This document shows, in pieces, positions 1-6,461 of a stretch of 6,461 bases of DNA. Every line of letters begins with the position of its first letter. Within the stretch, counting starts at the first letter, position 1. The stretch is taken from assembly GCA_002435835.1 (NCBI GenBank), contig DIVM01000147.1, positions 1 to 6,461 of the forward strand. The letters are read 5' to 3'. The DNA is from Firmicutes bacterium UBA6132 (GTDB lineage: Bacteria > Bacillota_A > Clostridia > Tissierellales > Sedimentibacteraceae). The position numbers and the translations under genes were made by a program. The notes beneath the pieces are model-generated. The model ran no database searches. It was not told the DNA's origin and worked only from the letters and a program-made list of their open reading frames with translations.

Positions 1-977
1 TTGCCATCATAAAGAAAATCTATTCTTGCATCACCACAGCAATCAATTGATTTAAATGCTTCTTTTGCATAATTTTCAATTAAAGCAGTTGTTTCTTCTG
101 AAATATCTGCAGGAATTTTATGTTTTGAATCCGAACTTTTAGAACCTTTTGATCCTTCAGAATCTTTTGTTTTATTAACATATTTATCCTCATAAGTTAA
201 AAATTCTTTCCAACCAATGGGTTCTTCGCAAAGTGATGCCATTAAATTGTTTTCATATCCCAATACAGCACAATTTATTTCTCTTACATTTTCAACACAT
301 TTTTCAACAATAATTTTTCTGTCATATGAACATGCAACTTCGATACATTCAATTAAAGTTTCTTTGTTAGATGCTTTGTTTATTCCAACACTTGAACCAA
401 GATTTGCAGGTTTTACAATTAATGGATATCCGATTTTTTCAATATCATCTAATATTTTTATTTTATCATCCTTCCAACTGCTTCTGAAAAACCATGTATA
501 ATCAACAACTGGCAAATCAAAACTTTGGAATACTTTTTTCATTATTATTTTATCCATGCCAACTGCAGAGCTTAAAACAGAACCAAATGCACATGGCACT
601 CCGTTCATTTGAAATATGCCATGCAAAGCTCCATCTTCCACATTAGTTCCATGTACAGCTGGAAATACTACATCAATTATATATGTTTCAAATTTTTTAC
701 TGAAAAATCCTTGCTTTATTTCTGGATGAGGATATAATATTAATTTTCCATCTTTAAAACCAGGCAAAACTTCATATGCATCTTCAAACTTTTTAAGTTT
801 GTAATTGTTAATATCATGTAAACTATTACCTACTAACCATTTTCCATTTTTCTGTATGTAAATAATTCTTGGTTCATATTTTGCTGTATCCAAGTTATCA
901 TAAACTTGAAGTCCTGTAATAATTGAAACCTCGTGTTCAACGGATTTACCGCCTATTATTATTCCTATTTTTTTCAT
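1..977 (-). CDS. ddl: D-alanine--D-alanine ligase, 3' end cut off by the window edge
   Basis: This cytoplasmic ATP-grasp enzyme joins two D-alanines, giving the dipeptide that ends peptidoglycan precursors. The frame is open for 325 codons from ATG at 977 with no stop. Visible motifs, aligned to E. coli DdlB: KSVEHEVS at 11-18 (E14 = E15), HGTNVEDG at 109-116, MDK at 141-143 (K143 = K97), IVKP (K189 = K144), GSSVG at 194-198 (S195 = S150), VEK at 224-226, and ARIDF at 317-321 (D320 = Mg ligand D257). The EDKY segment keeps Y266, equivalent to DdlB Y216, which favours D-Ala-D-Ala over D-Ala-D-lactate ligase activity. The omega loop after it (267-288) is long and rich in Ser, Lys and Gly. The C-terminal Glu/Asn metal motif lies outside the window. 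An AGGGGG ribosome site at 986-991, 8 bases upstream, fixes the start. It is the third gene of an operon, 25 bases after the Mur ligase stop. Whether it is the main Ddl or a second copy cannot be told. Confidence 0.95.
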   Translation of the reverse strand, partial: MKKIGIIIGGKSVEHEVSIITGLQVYDNLDTAKYEPRIIYIQKNGKWLVGNSLHDINNYKLKKFEDAYEVLPGFKDGKLILYPHPEIKQGFFSKKFETYIIDVVFPAVHGTNVEDGALHGIFQMNGVPCAFGSVLSSAVGMDKIIMKKVFQSFDLPVVDYTWFFRSSWKDDKIKILDDIEKIGYPLIVKPANLGSSVGINKASNKETLIECIEVACSYDRKIIVEKCVENVREINCAVLGYENNLMASLCEEPIGWKEFLTYEDKYVNKTKDSEGSKGSKSSDSKHKIPADISEETTALIENYAKEAFKSIDCCGDARIDFLYDG

Positions 978-1002
978 TTTATTAACCCCCTAAGAATATT
1001 TT

Positions 1003-2637
1003 TTATTGTTCGTTATAAGTATCCGGCAAATCATTTTCAAAAAGAATAACATCATTTACTTTTGTCAGAGTTGCAATAATCTGTGTAGCTTCATTTAATG
1101 AATTTACAACTATGATGTTTTCTTCATTAAATTTTAAATTTTTAAGTCCATTATAAATAGGTTTAGTTCTTTTTTTACCAATAAGTATTGCTATATCACA
1201 TACTTTTGCTATTTGTTCTCCAAATTTTTCATTTTCTATTTCTTCTATTTCACCTAATTCCACCATTCCTGGAGTTACTATTATTTTTCGTTTATCTTTA
1301 AACGAATCAAGAACATCAAGGGCAGCTTTAGCTCCATCAGGATTTGAATTAAAAGCATCATCTATAACTAAAACTCCTGTCTTAGGATCAATTAGCTGAA
1401 GTCTATGCTCTACATCTTCTATTTTTTCTATACCAGCGGCAATTTGCTCTAAGGTCATTCCAAGTATTTTAGCAACTGATACTCCTGCTAAAATATTTAA
1501 TATATTATGTTTTCCAAGAAGTCTGGTTTTACATTCAATAGTACCTAAATCGCTTATGCAAAGTGTAAATGTTGAACCAGAACTGCTAACTTTTATGTCC
1601 GTTGCAAAAACATGAGTATTTTCTATATTATCTATACCGTATAATATTTTTTCTTTAAATGTTTTATCTGCTAACTTTTTTACATATTCATTATCATAAT
1701 TAAATATAGCAACGCCATCGGTCGGTAAGCTTTCTATGAGTTCATATTTAGTTCTCATAATATTGTCAATTGTTTTAAATGACTCTAAATGGCATGGACC
1801 TATTGATGTAATTATTCCTATTTTAGGATTTGTAAGCTCTGCTACTTCTTTTATATCACCTATATTTGTAGCCCCTAGTTCAGCTATGAAAATTTCAAAA
1901 TCATTTGTCAACTCATTATTAATTATTTTACTTATTCCCATAGGTGTGTTGTAACTTTCAGGTGTTTTTAAAACTTTAAATTTCTCTTCAAGTATTGTTG
2001 AAGTTAAAAATTTTGTGCTTGTTTTTCCATAACTACCTGTTATACCAACAGAGGTTATATTTTTCATACTTACAATTTTTTTAGAAGCTTCATTATAAAA
2101 ACGCTTATTAATATTTTCTTCAATAGGTTTTACTAAATAATTGCCACCTATAATATAATATGCAACAAAATAGCTTATTATGGATAAAATACCCGCCCAA
2201 AGAGGAAAATATAAAATCAAATTTTTGGTTATAATATTTACTATAAATAAAGTTAATAAAAAATCAACAGCTACTAAACTTAAGGACATAGCAAATAACC
2301 TTTTAGCTCTTTGTGTAAATATCAGTGGTTTTTTAGATTCATATTTATTTGTTATATTTATCAATAAAAAAACTACTGAAAGTAACATGAAAATTAATGA
2401 AAAAGCATTATTATAAGATTTTGGCAATAACAAAAATAATAATAATGTTGTTGTATTTAAAAATTGAAATATTTTATCTAATTTCGTATGTGATTTTTCT
2501 TTATAATTATCCATCCAATCTAAGAATACATTTGTTTTATATCCTTCTATTTGCATCATATGTAAAAAATATTTTAATTTAACTGCATTTAACAGAAAAT
2601 ATGAAATAACAAAGGAAACAATAAATAACTGTATCAT
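1003..2637 (-). CDS. Membrane-anchored MurF-like Mur ligase, 544 aa
   Basis: This is an ATP-dependent amide ligase of the Mur family, closest to MurF in its motifs. Residues 1-165 contain five predicted membrane segments (about 2-18, 59-73, 77-95, 115-137, 143-165). Positive charge in the loops at 20-58 and 96-114 and after 166 puts the ligase part in the cytoplasm. The central domain begins near 193 with the P-loop TGSYGKTS (200-207, K205). It continues with AELGATN (252-258), TSIGPCHLESF (277-287, H283), K298 as the possible carbamylated lysine, and LGKHNILN (374-381). The C-terminal domain has HRLQ (411-414), DDAFNSNPD (426-434) and PGMVELGE (456-463), then ends ILFENDLPD where MurF usually has a KGSR-type motif. 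The UDP-MurNAc-tripeptide-binding N-terminal domain of true MurF is absent. The acceptor is therefore unknown; adjacency to ddl suggests a D-Ala-D-Ala-like donor (inference). The Shine-Dalgarno sequence at 2645-2652 sets the start. Confidence 0.9.
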   Translation of the reverse strand: MIQLFIVSFVISYFLLNAVKLKYFLHMMQIEGYKTNVFLDWMDNYKEKSHTKLDKIFQFLNTTTLLLFLLLPKSYNNAFSLIFMLLSVVFLLINITNKYESKKPLIFTQRAKRLFAMSLSLVAVDFLLTLFIVNIITKNLILYFPLWAGILSIISYFVAYYIIGGNYLVKPIEENINKRFYNEASKKIVSMKNITSVGITGSYGKTSTKFLTSTILEEKFKVLKTPESYNTPMGISKIINNELTNDFEIFIAELGATNIGDIKEVAELTNPKIGIITSIGPCHLESFKTIDNIMRTKYELIESLPTDGVAIFNYDNEYVKKLADKTFKEKILYGIDNIENTHVFATDIKVSSSGSTFTLCISDLGTIECKTRLLGKHNILNILAGVSVAKILGMTLEQIAAGIEKIEDVEHRLQLIDPKTGVLVIDDAFNSNPDGAKAALDVLDSFKDKRKIIVTPGMVELGEIEEIENEKFGEQIAKVCDIAILIGKKRTKPIYNGLKNLKFNEENIIVVNSLNEATQIIATLTKVNDVILFENDLPDTYNEQ

Positions 2638-2644
2638 TTTTCTT

Positions 2645-2652
2645 CACTCCTA
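2645..2652 (-). promoter_or_regulatory. Ribosome binding site of the Mur ligase, overlapping the hydrolase stop codon
   Basis: On the minus strand the sequence reads TAGGAGTG. The first three bases are the hydrolase stop codon TAG (2650-2652), and AGGAG (2647-2651) is the Shine-Dalgarno core, 9 bases before the ATG at 2637. Ribosomes ending the hydrolase stop on the initiation site of the next gene, so translational coupling of the two is likely (inference). Confidence 0.85.
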
Positions 2653-3429
2653 ATTAATTTTATTGAAATCATCTTTAAGAAAGACTAAAATTACTGCTTT
2701 AAATTGATCATAACAATCAATATATGAATAATGCCCAGCTTTTTTCATTATTATTAAACCACTGTCTTTTATTTTATCTTCCATTATTTTACCCATATAT
2801 AATGGTGTATCTTCATCATTTTCACCCCAAATAAGCAGCGTTGGAGCCTTAATTAAAGGAAAAAGACTTTGCAAATTATCATTGATTACTTTTACCATTG
2901 TTTGTCTCATTATACCTTCAGATTCCTTATAGTCAGTAGAACCAAATTTTTTATAGAATTTTTCCAACTTTTCATCCTTTGAGCTACCGCTTACTAAAGA
3001 TGTATAAACTTTTTTCATAAGTTTGAATCCATATACTTTTATGTAATATTTCATTTTTCTCTTTGGAATAACTCCTGCAGAGTCTATTAAAATTAATTTT
3101 CTTACTAAATCTTGATATTTGCTTGATAATATAATTGAAATTCTTCCTCCATGAGAATGACCAAATAATATTATTTTTTTCATTCCCAATAAATCAGTAA
3201 ACTTTTTCATAAACTCTGCATAATCATATGAATTCCATGGTTTATCCGGTATACTACTTTCCCCAAAACCAGGTAAATCTAAAGTTACAACTCTGCATTT
3301 ATCTTTCAATACATTAAAAATAGGAAGCATTGTCTTAATGTTTCCTCCCCAACCATGAAGTAACAGAACATCATTTCCAGTACCTTCATCAATATAATTT
3401 ATGTTTAAACCGTCAATAATAATTTGCAT
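2650..3429 (-). CDS. Alpha/beta-fold hydrolase, 259 aa
   Basis: This is a soluble, probably cytoplasmic alpha/beta hydrolase of the size usual for the fold, with no signal peptide or membrane segment. The landmarks run in the expected order: HGWGG oxyanion-hole motif at 25-29, DLPGFGES at 51-58, nucleophile elbow GHSHG at 90-94 (S92), a helical and basic lid region at about 122-190, catalytic acid D205 in WGENDEDTP, and catalytic histidine H233 in AGHYSY. The full Ser-Asp-His triad suggests an active enzyme. The sequence does not tell esterase, lipase or peptidase activity apart, and no substrate is assigned. It is the first gene of the operon with the Mur ligase and ddl, so a role in processing a cell-wall or lipid-linked compound is possible but inferred only from position. 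The start is supported by AAAGGA about 11 bases upstream. A promoter lies about 100 bases upstream. Confidence 0.93.
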   Translation of the reverse strand: MQIIIDGLNINYIDEGTGNDVLLLHGWGGNIKTMLPIFNVLKDKCRVVTLDLPGFGESSIPDKPWNSYDYAEFMKKFTDLLGMKKIILFGHSHGGRISIILSSKYQDLVRKLILIDSAGVIPKRKMKYYIKVYGFKLMKKVYTSLVSGSSKDEKLEKFYKKFGSTDYKESEGIMRQTMVKVINDNLQSLFPLIKAPTLLIWGENDEDTPLYMGKIMEDKIKDSGLIIMKKAGHYSYIDCYDQFKAVILVFLKDDFNKIN

Positions 3430-3527
3430 GTAAGATATATTCCTTTCTAAGAACTTATGTTATATAGTACCATTTATTTATAATGCATGGCATAATAATA
3501 CTATTATATGACTTATTTTCCAATTTG

Positions 3528-3556
3528 ATTATATCATAGTGAATATTCTACTGCAA
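3528..3556 (-). promoter_or_regulatory. Sigma-A-type promoter of the hydrolase-Mur ligase-ddl operon
   Basis: On the minus strand there is a -35 box TTGCAG (3551-3556), a 17-base spacer and a perfect -10 box TATAAT (3528-3533). The extended -10 TG element sits one base before it (3535-3536). Transcription should start near 3521, giving a leader of about 90 bases before the ATG at 3429. I see no known riboswitch or T-box pattern in that leader. The promoter begins two bases after the run of Ts of the hppA terminator, so it defines a separate transcription unit. Confidence 0.8.
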
Positions 3557-3585
3557 GAAAAAAGACTTCTCTTGCGAGAAGTCTC
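3557..3585 (-). terminator. Rho-independent terminator after hppA
   Basis: On the minus strand a perfect 9-base-pair stem (AGACTTCTC, 3584-3576, with GAGAAGTCT, 3571-3563) closes on a GCAA tetraloop of the stable GNRA kind (3575-3572). A run of Ts follows at 3562-3558. It begins about 18 bases after the hppA stop codon. This is a textbook intrinsic terminator and ends the hppA transcript. Confidence 0.95.
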
Positions 3586-3603
3586 AATTTTTATTATTAT
3601 TTT

Positions 3604-5625
3604 TTAGAATAATTTAAGTATTATTCCGCCATATTGAGCTATTGTTGGTCCGAATACTAATGAAACAACTGTCATAAGTTTAATTAATATGTTAATTGAT
3701 GGACCTGATGTATCTTTAAATGGGTCCCCAACTGTATCTCCAACAACTGCAGCTTTATGAGCTTCGCTTCCTTTTCCACCATGTGTTCCTGATTCAATAT
3801 ATTTCTTAGCATTGTCCCAAGCACCACCTGCATTTGACATCATTATAGCCATAAGAACTCCTGATACCAATGCTCCAGCTTGAAGTCCACCAAGAGCTTC
3901 TTTACCAAGTAAGAATCCTACTGCTAATGGAACAACTACTGCTAATAATCCTGGAACAACCATTTCTTTTAAAGCTGCTGTTGTACTAATATCAACACAT
4001 GTTTTATAATCTGGTTTTTCAGTTCCTAACATAATACCTGGTTTTTCTCTAAATTGTCTTCTTACTTCTTCAATCATAGCAAATGCTGCTTTACCAACAG
4101 CGCTCATAGTAATTGCTGAGAATAAGAACGGAAGCATACCACCTATAAATAAACCTGCTATTACAGTAGGTTCAGTTAAACTAATTGATGTAAGACCAAC
4201 AGACTGAGTATATGATGCAAATAAAGCAAGAGCTGTTAAAGCTGCTGAACCTATTGCAAATCCTTTACCAATAGCTGCTGTTGTGTTACCAACTGAGTCA
4301 AGTTTATCTGTTATTTCTCTTACTTCATGAGGTAATTCACTCATTTCCGCAATACCACCAGCATTGTCTGCTATAGGACCATATGCATCAACTGCAACAA
4401 CCATACCAGTTGTAGACAGCATACCAACAGCTGCCAATGCTATACCATATAATCCTTTTACAGAATCAACACCATCAACTGTATATCCTGCAATATAATA
4501 AGCAGCAATAATACCTATTGCTAATACAACTATTGGAAATCCTGTAGAACGCATACCAACTGATAAACCACTTATAATAGTAGTTGCTGCGCCTGTTTCA
4601 GCTTGATTAGCTATTTCTTGAACATATTTATAATCGCCTGAAGTATAAATTTCTGTAATTTTAGAAATTATTAGTCCAACTACTAAACCTGATACTATTG
4701 CACCAAAAGGTCTTAAATCTCCAAGCATTCCGTTGCTTAAGAAAAATGCGGCGATTACAACTATTGCAGAACTTGCATATGTACCCATATTTAAAGCTTT
4801 TTGTGGATTAGCTCCACCTTTAACAAATAAAGTACCTATAATAGAAGCTAAAATACCTACTGCAGAAAGTAAAAGTGCAAACATTGCTCCTCTACCACCA
4901 TCTGAATATGCTATAACTCCAAGTGTTATAGCTGAAACTATTGAACCAACATATGATTCAAATAAGTCAGCTCCCATACCTGCAACGTCACCAACATTAT
5001 CACCAACGTTATCTGCTATAACTGCTGGGTTACGAGGGTCATCTTCTGGTATACCTGCTTCAACTTTTCCAACTAAGTCTGCTCCAACGTCTGCAGCTTT
5101 TGTATAAATACCACCGCCTACACGTGCAAATAAAGCTATAGAAGAAGCACCTAAACTAAATCCAGTTATGTAAGTTGCATCTTCAAAAATAAACCATAAT
5201 GCTCCGCATCCTAGTAAGCCTAAACCTACTACAACCATACCCATTACTGCTCCGCCTGAAAAAGCTATGTCCAATGCTTTGTCCATTCCTGATACTCTTG
5301 CTGCATTAGCAGTTCTAACGTTTGCTTTAGTTGCAACAGTCATTCCAAAAAAACCAGCCAATATAGAGAATGATGCTCCAATAGCAAATGAAATTGCTGT
5401 TGGCCAATTAATTCCTAATCCTAATATGAAAAATAAAACTACTGCGAATATACCAACTGATTTATATTCTCTTGTAAGAAATGCCATTGCTCCTTCATGG
5501 ATGTATCCAGCTATTTCCTTCATTCTTTCTGTTCCTGCATCCATTTTACTTACACCCACAGCTTTGTAATAAGCATATAACAAAGCTAAAACCCCAACTA
5601 TCGGGGCTATTAACATAGTACTCAT
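3604..5625 (-). CDS. hppA: Membrane-bound K+-dependent pyrophosphatase, probably Na+-pumping
   Basis: This multi-pass membrane protein hydrolyses pyrophosphate in the cytoplasm and uses the energy to pump Na+ or H+ out of the cell. At 673 aa it is full length and has the alternating hydrophobic segments of the family. Diagnostic motifs: [23 protein letters not shown] (179-201) and [16 protein letters not shown] (205-220) with the substrate/Mg aspartates, NTTAAIGKG (447-455), [15 protein letters not shown] (597-611) and [15 protein letters not shown] (629-643). Ala450 stands where K+-independent enzymes have lysine, so K+ dependence is expected. Glu223 in GADLFESY matches the helix-6 glutamate of the Na+-pumping Thermotoga enzyme (E246) rather than the shifted one of plant H+ pumps, so Na+ transport is favoured, though H+ cannot be excluded. 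The ribosome site GGAGGA at 5634-5639, 8 bases before ATG, fixes the start. A strong terminator follows. No clear promoter of its own is visible, so it may be read from the secG promoters. Confidence 0.97.
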   Translation of the reverse strand: MSTMLIAPIVGVLALLYAYYKAVGVSKMDAGTERMKEIAGYIHEGAMAFLTREYKSVGIFAVVLFFILGLGINWPTAISFAIGASFSILAGFFGMTVATKANVRTANAARVSGMDKALDIAFSGGAVMGMVVVGLGLLGCGALWFIFEDATYITGFSLGASSIALFARVGGGIYTKAADVGADLVGKVEAGIPEDDPRNPAVIADNVGDNVGDVAGMGADLFESYVGSIVSAITLGVIAYSDGGRGAMFALLLSAVGILASIIGTLFVKGGANPQKALNMGTYASSAIVVIAAFFLSNGMLGDLRPFGAIVSGLVVGLIISKITEIYTSGDYKYVQEIANQAETGAATTIISGLSVGMRSTGFPIVVLAIGIIAAYYIAGYTVDGVDSVKGLYGIALAAVGMLSTTGMVVAVDAYGPIADNAGGIAEMSELPHEVREITDKLDSVGNTTAAIGKGFAIGSAALTALALFASYTQSVGLTSISLTEPTVIAGLFIGGMLPFLFSAITMSAVGKAAFAMIEEVRRQFREKPGIMLGTEKPDYKTCVDISTTAALKEMVVPGLLAVVVPLAVGFLLGKEALGGLQAGALVSGVLMAIMMSNAGGAWDNAKKYIESGTHGGKGSEAHKAAVVGDTVGDPFKDTSGPSINILIKLMTVVSLVFGPTIAQYGGIILKLF

Positions 5626-5676
5626 GTTCCCTGTCCTCCATTGTTAGATAATTTAAATTTTAAAATGTTTTCCTCA

Positions 5677-5714
5677 TTTTAATTCTAATACTATAAAAGT
5701 TATTAGAATTAAAA
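5677..5714 (-). repeat. Perfect 14-bp inverted repeat in the secG-hppA gap
   Basis: The arms TTTTAATTCTAATA (5714-5701) and TATTAGAATTAAAA (5690-5677) are exact reverse complements around a 10-base loop. It lies directly after the hairpin at the secG stop codon and about 50 bases before the hppA ATG. No T-run follows it on the minus strand, so it does not look like a standard terminator. It could be a protein-binding operator or an RNA structure shaping hppA expression or mRNA stability. Confidence 0.7.
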
Positions 5715-5737
5715 GGTTATTCAATTATTGAATAGCC
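5711..5737 (-). terminator. Possible weak terminator or attenuator formed by the end of secG
   Basis: On the minus strand GGCTATTCAA (5737-5728) pairs with TTGAATAACC (5724-5715) with one mismatch. The three loop bases are the secG stop codon TAA, and TTTT follows at 5714-5711. The shape is that of an intrinsic terminator, but the stem is AT-rich and the T-run short, so read-through into hppA is plausible. Confidence 0.45.
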
Positions 5738-5955
5738 ACTAAGATTAATGATGCTATTACAAATATAATTGCCGCTATTGCTGTTGCTTTTTCAAGTTTA
5801 CCTTCGTAACTTCTACCTTTATTTTTTCCCCATAAAGATTCTGCTCCTCCAGCTATTTCTCCAGACACTCCTGCAGATTTACCAGATTGTAGCAAAATAC
5901 TTGCTATAAGTATTAAACTTGCTATTATTAAAAATATTCTTATTATAGTTTCCAT
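5725..5955 (-). CDS. secG: Preprotein translocase subunit SecG
   Basis: This small inner-membrane protein assists the SecYE channel and SecA in protein export. It has 76 residues, normal for SecG, with two membrane helices (about 3-23 and 57-75) joined by a cytoplasmic loop. The loop carries the family signature: LLQSGKSAGVSGEIAGGAE (21-39) with its Gly-rich centre, then the SLWGKNKGRSYEGKLEKAT stretch before helix 2. An in-frame ATG 11 codons further upstream exists. The chosen start at 5955 has a perfect AGGAGGTG site 8 bases before it and gives the usual METIIRI-type N-terminus. It follows eno, a common neighbour in Clostridia, and precedes hppA by 99 bases. Two tandem promoters upstream suggest that it can be transcribed apart from eno. 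Confidence 0.96.
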   Translation of the reverse strand: METIIRIFLIIASLILIASILLQSGKSAGVSGEIAGGAESLWGKNKGRSYEGKLEKATAIAAIIFVIASLILVAIQ

Positions 5956-5963
5956 GCTTGTCA

Positions 5964-5971
5964 CACCTCCT
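5964..5971 (-). promoter_or_regulatory. Ribosome binding site deciding the secG start
   Basis: AGGAGGTG on the minus strand is fully complementary to the 16S rRNA tail and lies 8 bases before the ATG at 5955. It rules out the in-frame ATG at 5988, which would place this site inside the coding region. Confidence 0.9.
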
Positions 5972-5996
5972 GTTAAATTTATTTCCAAAATCGTTA

Positions 5997-6027
5997 AAAT
6001 TATACCATTTAATTATTGAAAAATCAA
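5997..6027 (-). promoter_or_regulatory. Proximal secG promoter (P2)
   Basis: The minus strand reads TTGATT (-35, 6022-6027), a 17-base spacer, and TATAAT (-10, 5999-6004) preceded by TGG, an extended -10. Transcription from here would start near 5992 and give a leader of about 37 bases before the secG ATG. It is one member of a near-duplicate pair with 6114-6144. Confidence 0.85.
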
Positions 6028-6113
6028 TATAAATATGATTATAATTTATCAGCTTTATTAATTTATGACAATTTTCAACATTTTCAATCAAATTATCATT
6101 AGTAATTATTAAC

Positions 6114-6144
6114 AAATTATACTATTAAATGATTGAAAAATCAA
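6114..6144 (-). promoter_or_regulatory. Distal secG promoter (P1), near copy of P2
   Basis: The minus strand has TTGATT (-35, 6139-6144), a 17-base spacer and TATAAT (-10, 6116-6121). The 31-base block matches P2 at 28 positions and lies 117 bases upstream of it. It lacks the extended -10 TG. A transcript from here would carry a leader of about 155 bases. The AT-rich stretch between the two promoters (about 6028-6113) holds no recognisable gene or known RNA element. Confidence 0.8.
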
Positions 6145-6155
6145 GCATAATTTAA

Positions 6156-6173
6156 GAGAGGACTTTGCCTCTC
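6156..6173 (-). terminator. Weak terminator-like hairpin after eno
   Basis: On the minus strand GAGAGG (6173-6168) and CCTCTC (6161-6156) form a GC-rich 6-bp stem (7 with a G-T pair) around a 6-base loop. It starts 4 bases after the eno stop codon. The sequence after it (TTAAATTATG) has no solid T-run, so termination is probably partial and some transcripts may continue into secG. Confidence 0.5.
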
Positions 6174-6177
6174 CATA

Positions 6178-6461
<284 letters not shown>

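Noticed and set aside
217..501. Plus-strand open frame of 94 codons
   Set aside because: It runs antisense to ddl, whose frame shows continuous conserved ATP-grasp motifs here. The translation resembles no family and there is no ribosome site.
1..977. Vancomycin-resistance type D-Ala-D-lactate or D-Ala-D-serine ligase
   Set aside because: The omega-loop tyrosine (KY, Y266) typical of D-Ala-D-Ala ligases is kept, and no vanH, vanX, vanT or vanRS-like gene is seen in the window.
3495..3507. ATAATA-C-TATTAT palindrome and an extra TATAAT in the hydrolase leader
   Set aside because: It is a short AT-only symmetry expected by chance in such AT-rich DNA. The extra -10-like box has no -35 box at 16-18 bases.
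3430..3527. Riboswitch or T-box in the operon leader
   Set aside because: The leader is about 90 bases and AT-rich, with no T-box core, no conserved aptamer pattern and no leader terminator.
4733..5569. Two plus-strand open frames antisense to hppA (4733-5107 and 5267-5569)
   Set aside because: They are by-products of the Ala/Gly-rich hppA codons on the other strand, and their translations show no domain.
5626..5676. Separate promoter for hppA
   Set aside because: AT-rich stretches resemble -10 boxes, but none has a TTGnnn-like -35 at an acceptable distance.
5725..5988. Longer secG beginning at ATG 5988
   Set aside because: It would place the perfect AGGAGGTG site inside the coding region and add 11 residues not typical of SecG. 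It also leaves almost no leader after the -10 box at 5999-6004.
5879..6115. Minus-strand open frame overlapping the start of secG in another frame
   Set aside because: It spans the proximal secG promoter and ribosome site, has no ribosome site of its own and shows no recognisable protein pattern.

Overview
The window is AT-rich DNA in which every gene lies on the minus strand. Gene order (eno-secG), codon usage rich in AAA/ATA/AGA, strong AGGAGG-type ribosome binding sites and sigma-A-like promoters all point to a low-GC anaerobic Firmicute of the Clostridia/Tissierellia kind. The genus cannot be named from the sequence alone. I see no tRNA, rRNA, CRISPR array, insertion sequence or phage gene.

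Read in the direction of transcription (high to low coordinates), the layout is as follows. (1) The 3' end of eno (enolase, 6178-6461) is followed by a small hairpin. (2) A gap of about 220 bases holds two nearly identical tandem sigma-A promoters, then secG (5725-5955), the small SecYEG subunit. (3) A 99-base gap holds two back-to-back hairpins, the first carrying the secG stop codon in its loop. It leads to hppA (3604-5625), a complete membrane pyrophosphatase of the K+-dependent, probably Na+-pumping type. (4) A strong intrinsic terminator (3557-3585) ends hppA. A consensus-like promoter (3528-3556) begins within two bases of it. (5) That promoter drives a tight three-gene operon: an alpha/beta hydrolase (2650-3429), a membrane-anchored MurF-like Mur ligase (1003-2637), and ddl (1-977, 3' end beyond the window). 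The gaps are 12 and 25 bases, and the hydrolase stop codon forms part of the Mur ligase Shine-Dalgarno sequence.

The first half is housekeeping: glycolysis, protein export, and recovery of pyrophosphate energy as an ion gradient. The three-gene operon is the most interesting part. Ddl makes D-Ala-D-Ala, and a classical MurF would attach that dipeptide to UDP-MurNAc-tripeptide. This MurF-like protein has the ATP-binding central domain and a C-terminal Mur domain. Where MurF carries its UDP-MurNAc-binding N-terminal domain, it has about 165 residues with five predicted membrane segments. A ligase joining D-Ala-D-Ala or a similar amino compound to an acceptor at the inner face of the membrane is therefore a reasonable inference. 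The actual substrate and the role of the hydrolase are not shown by the sequence.
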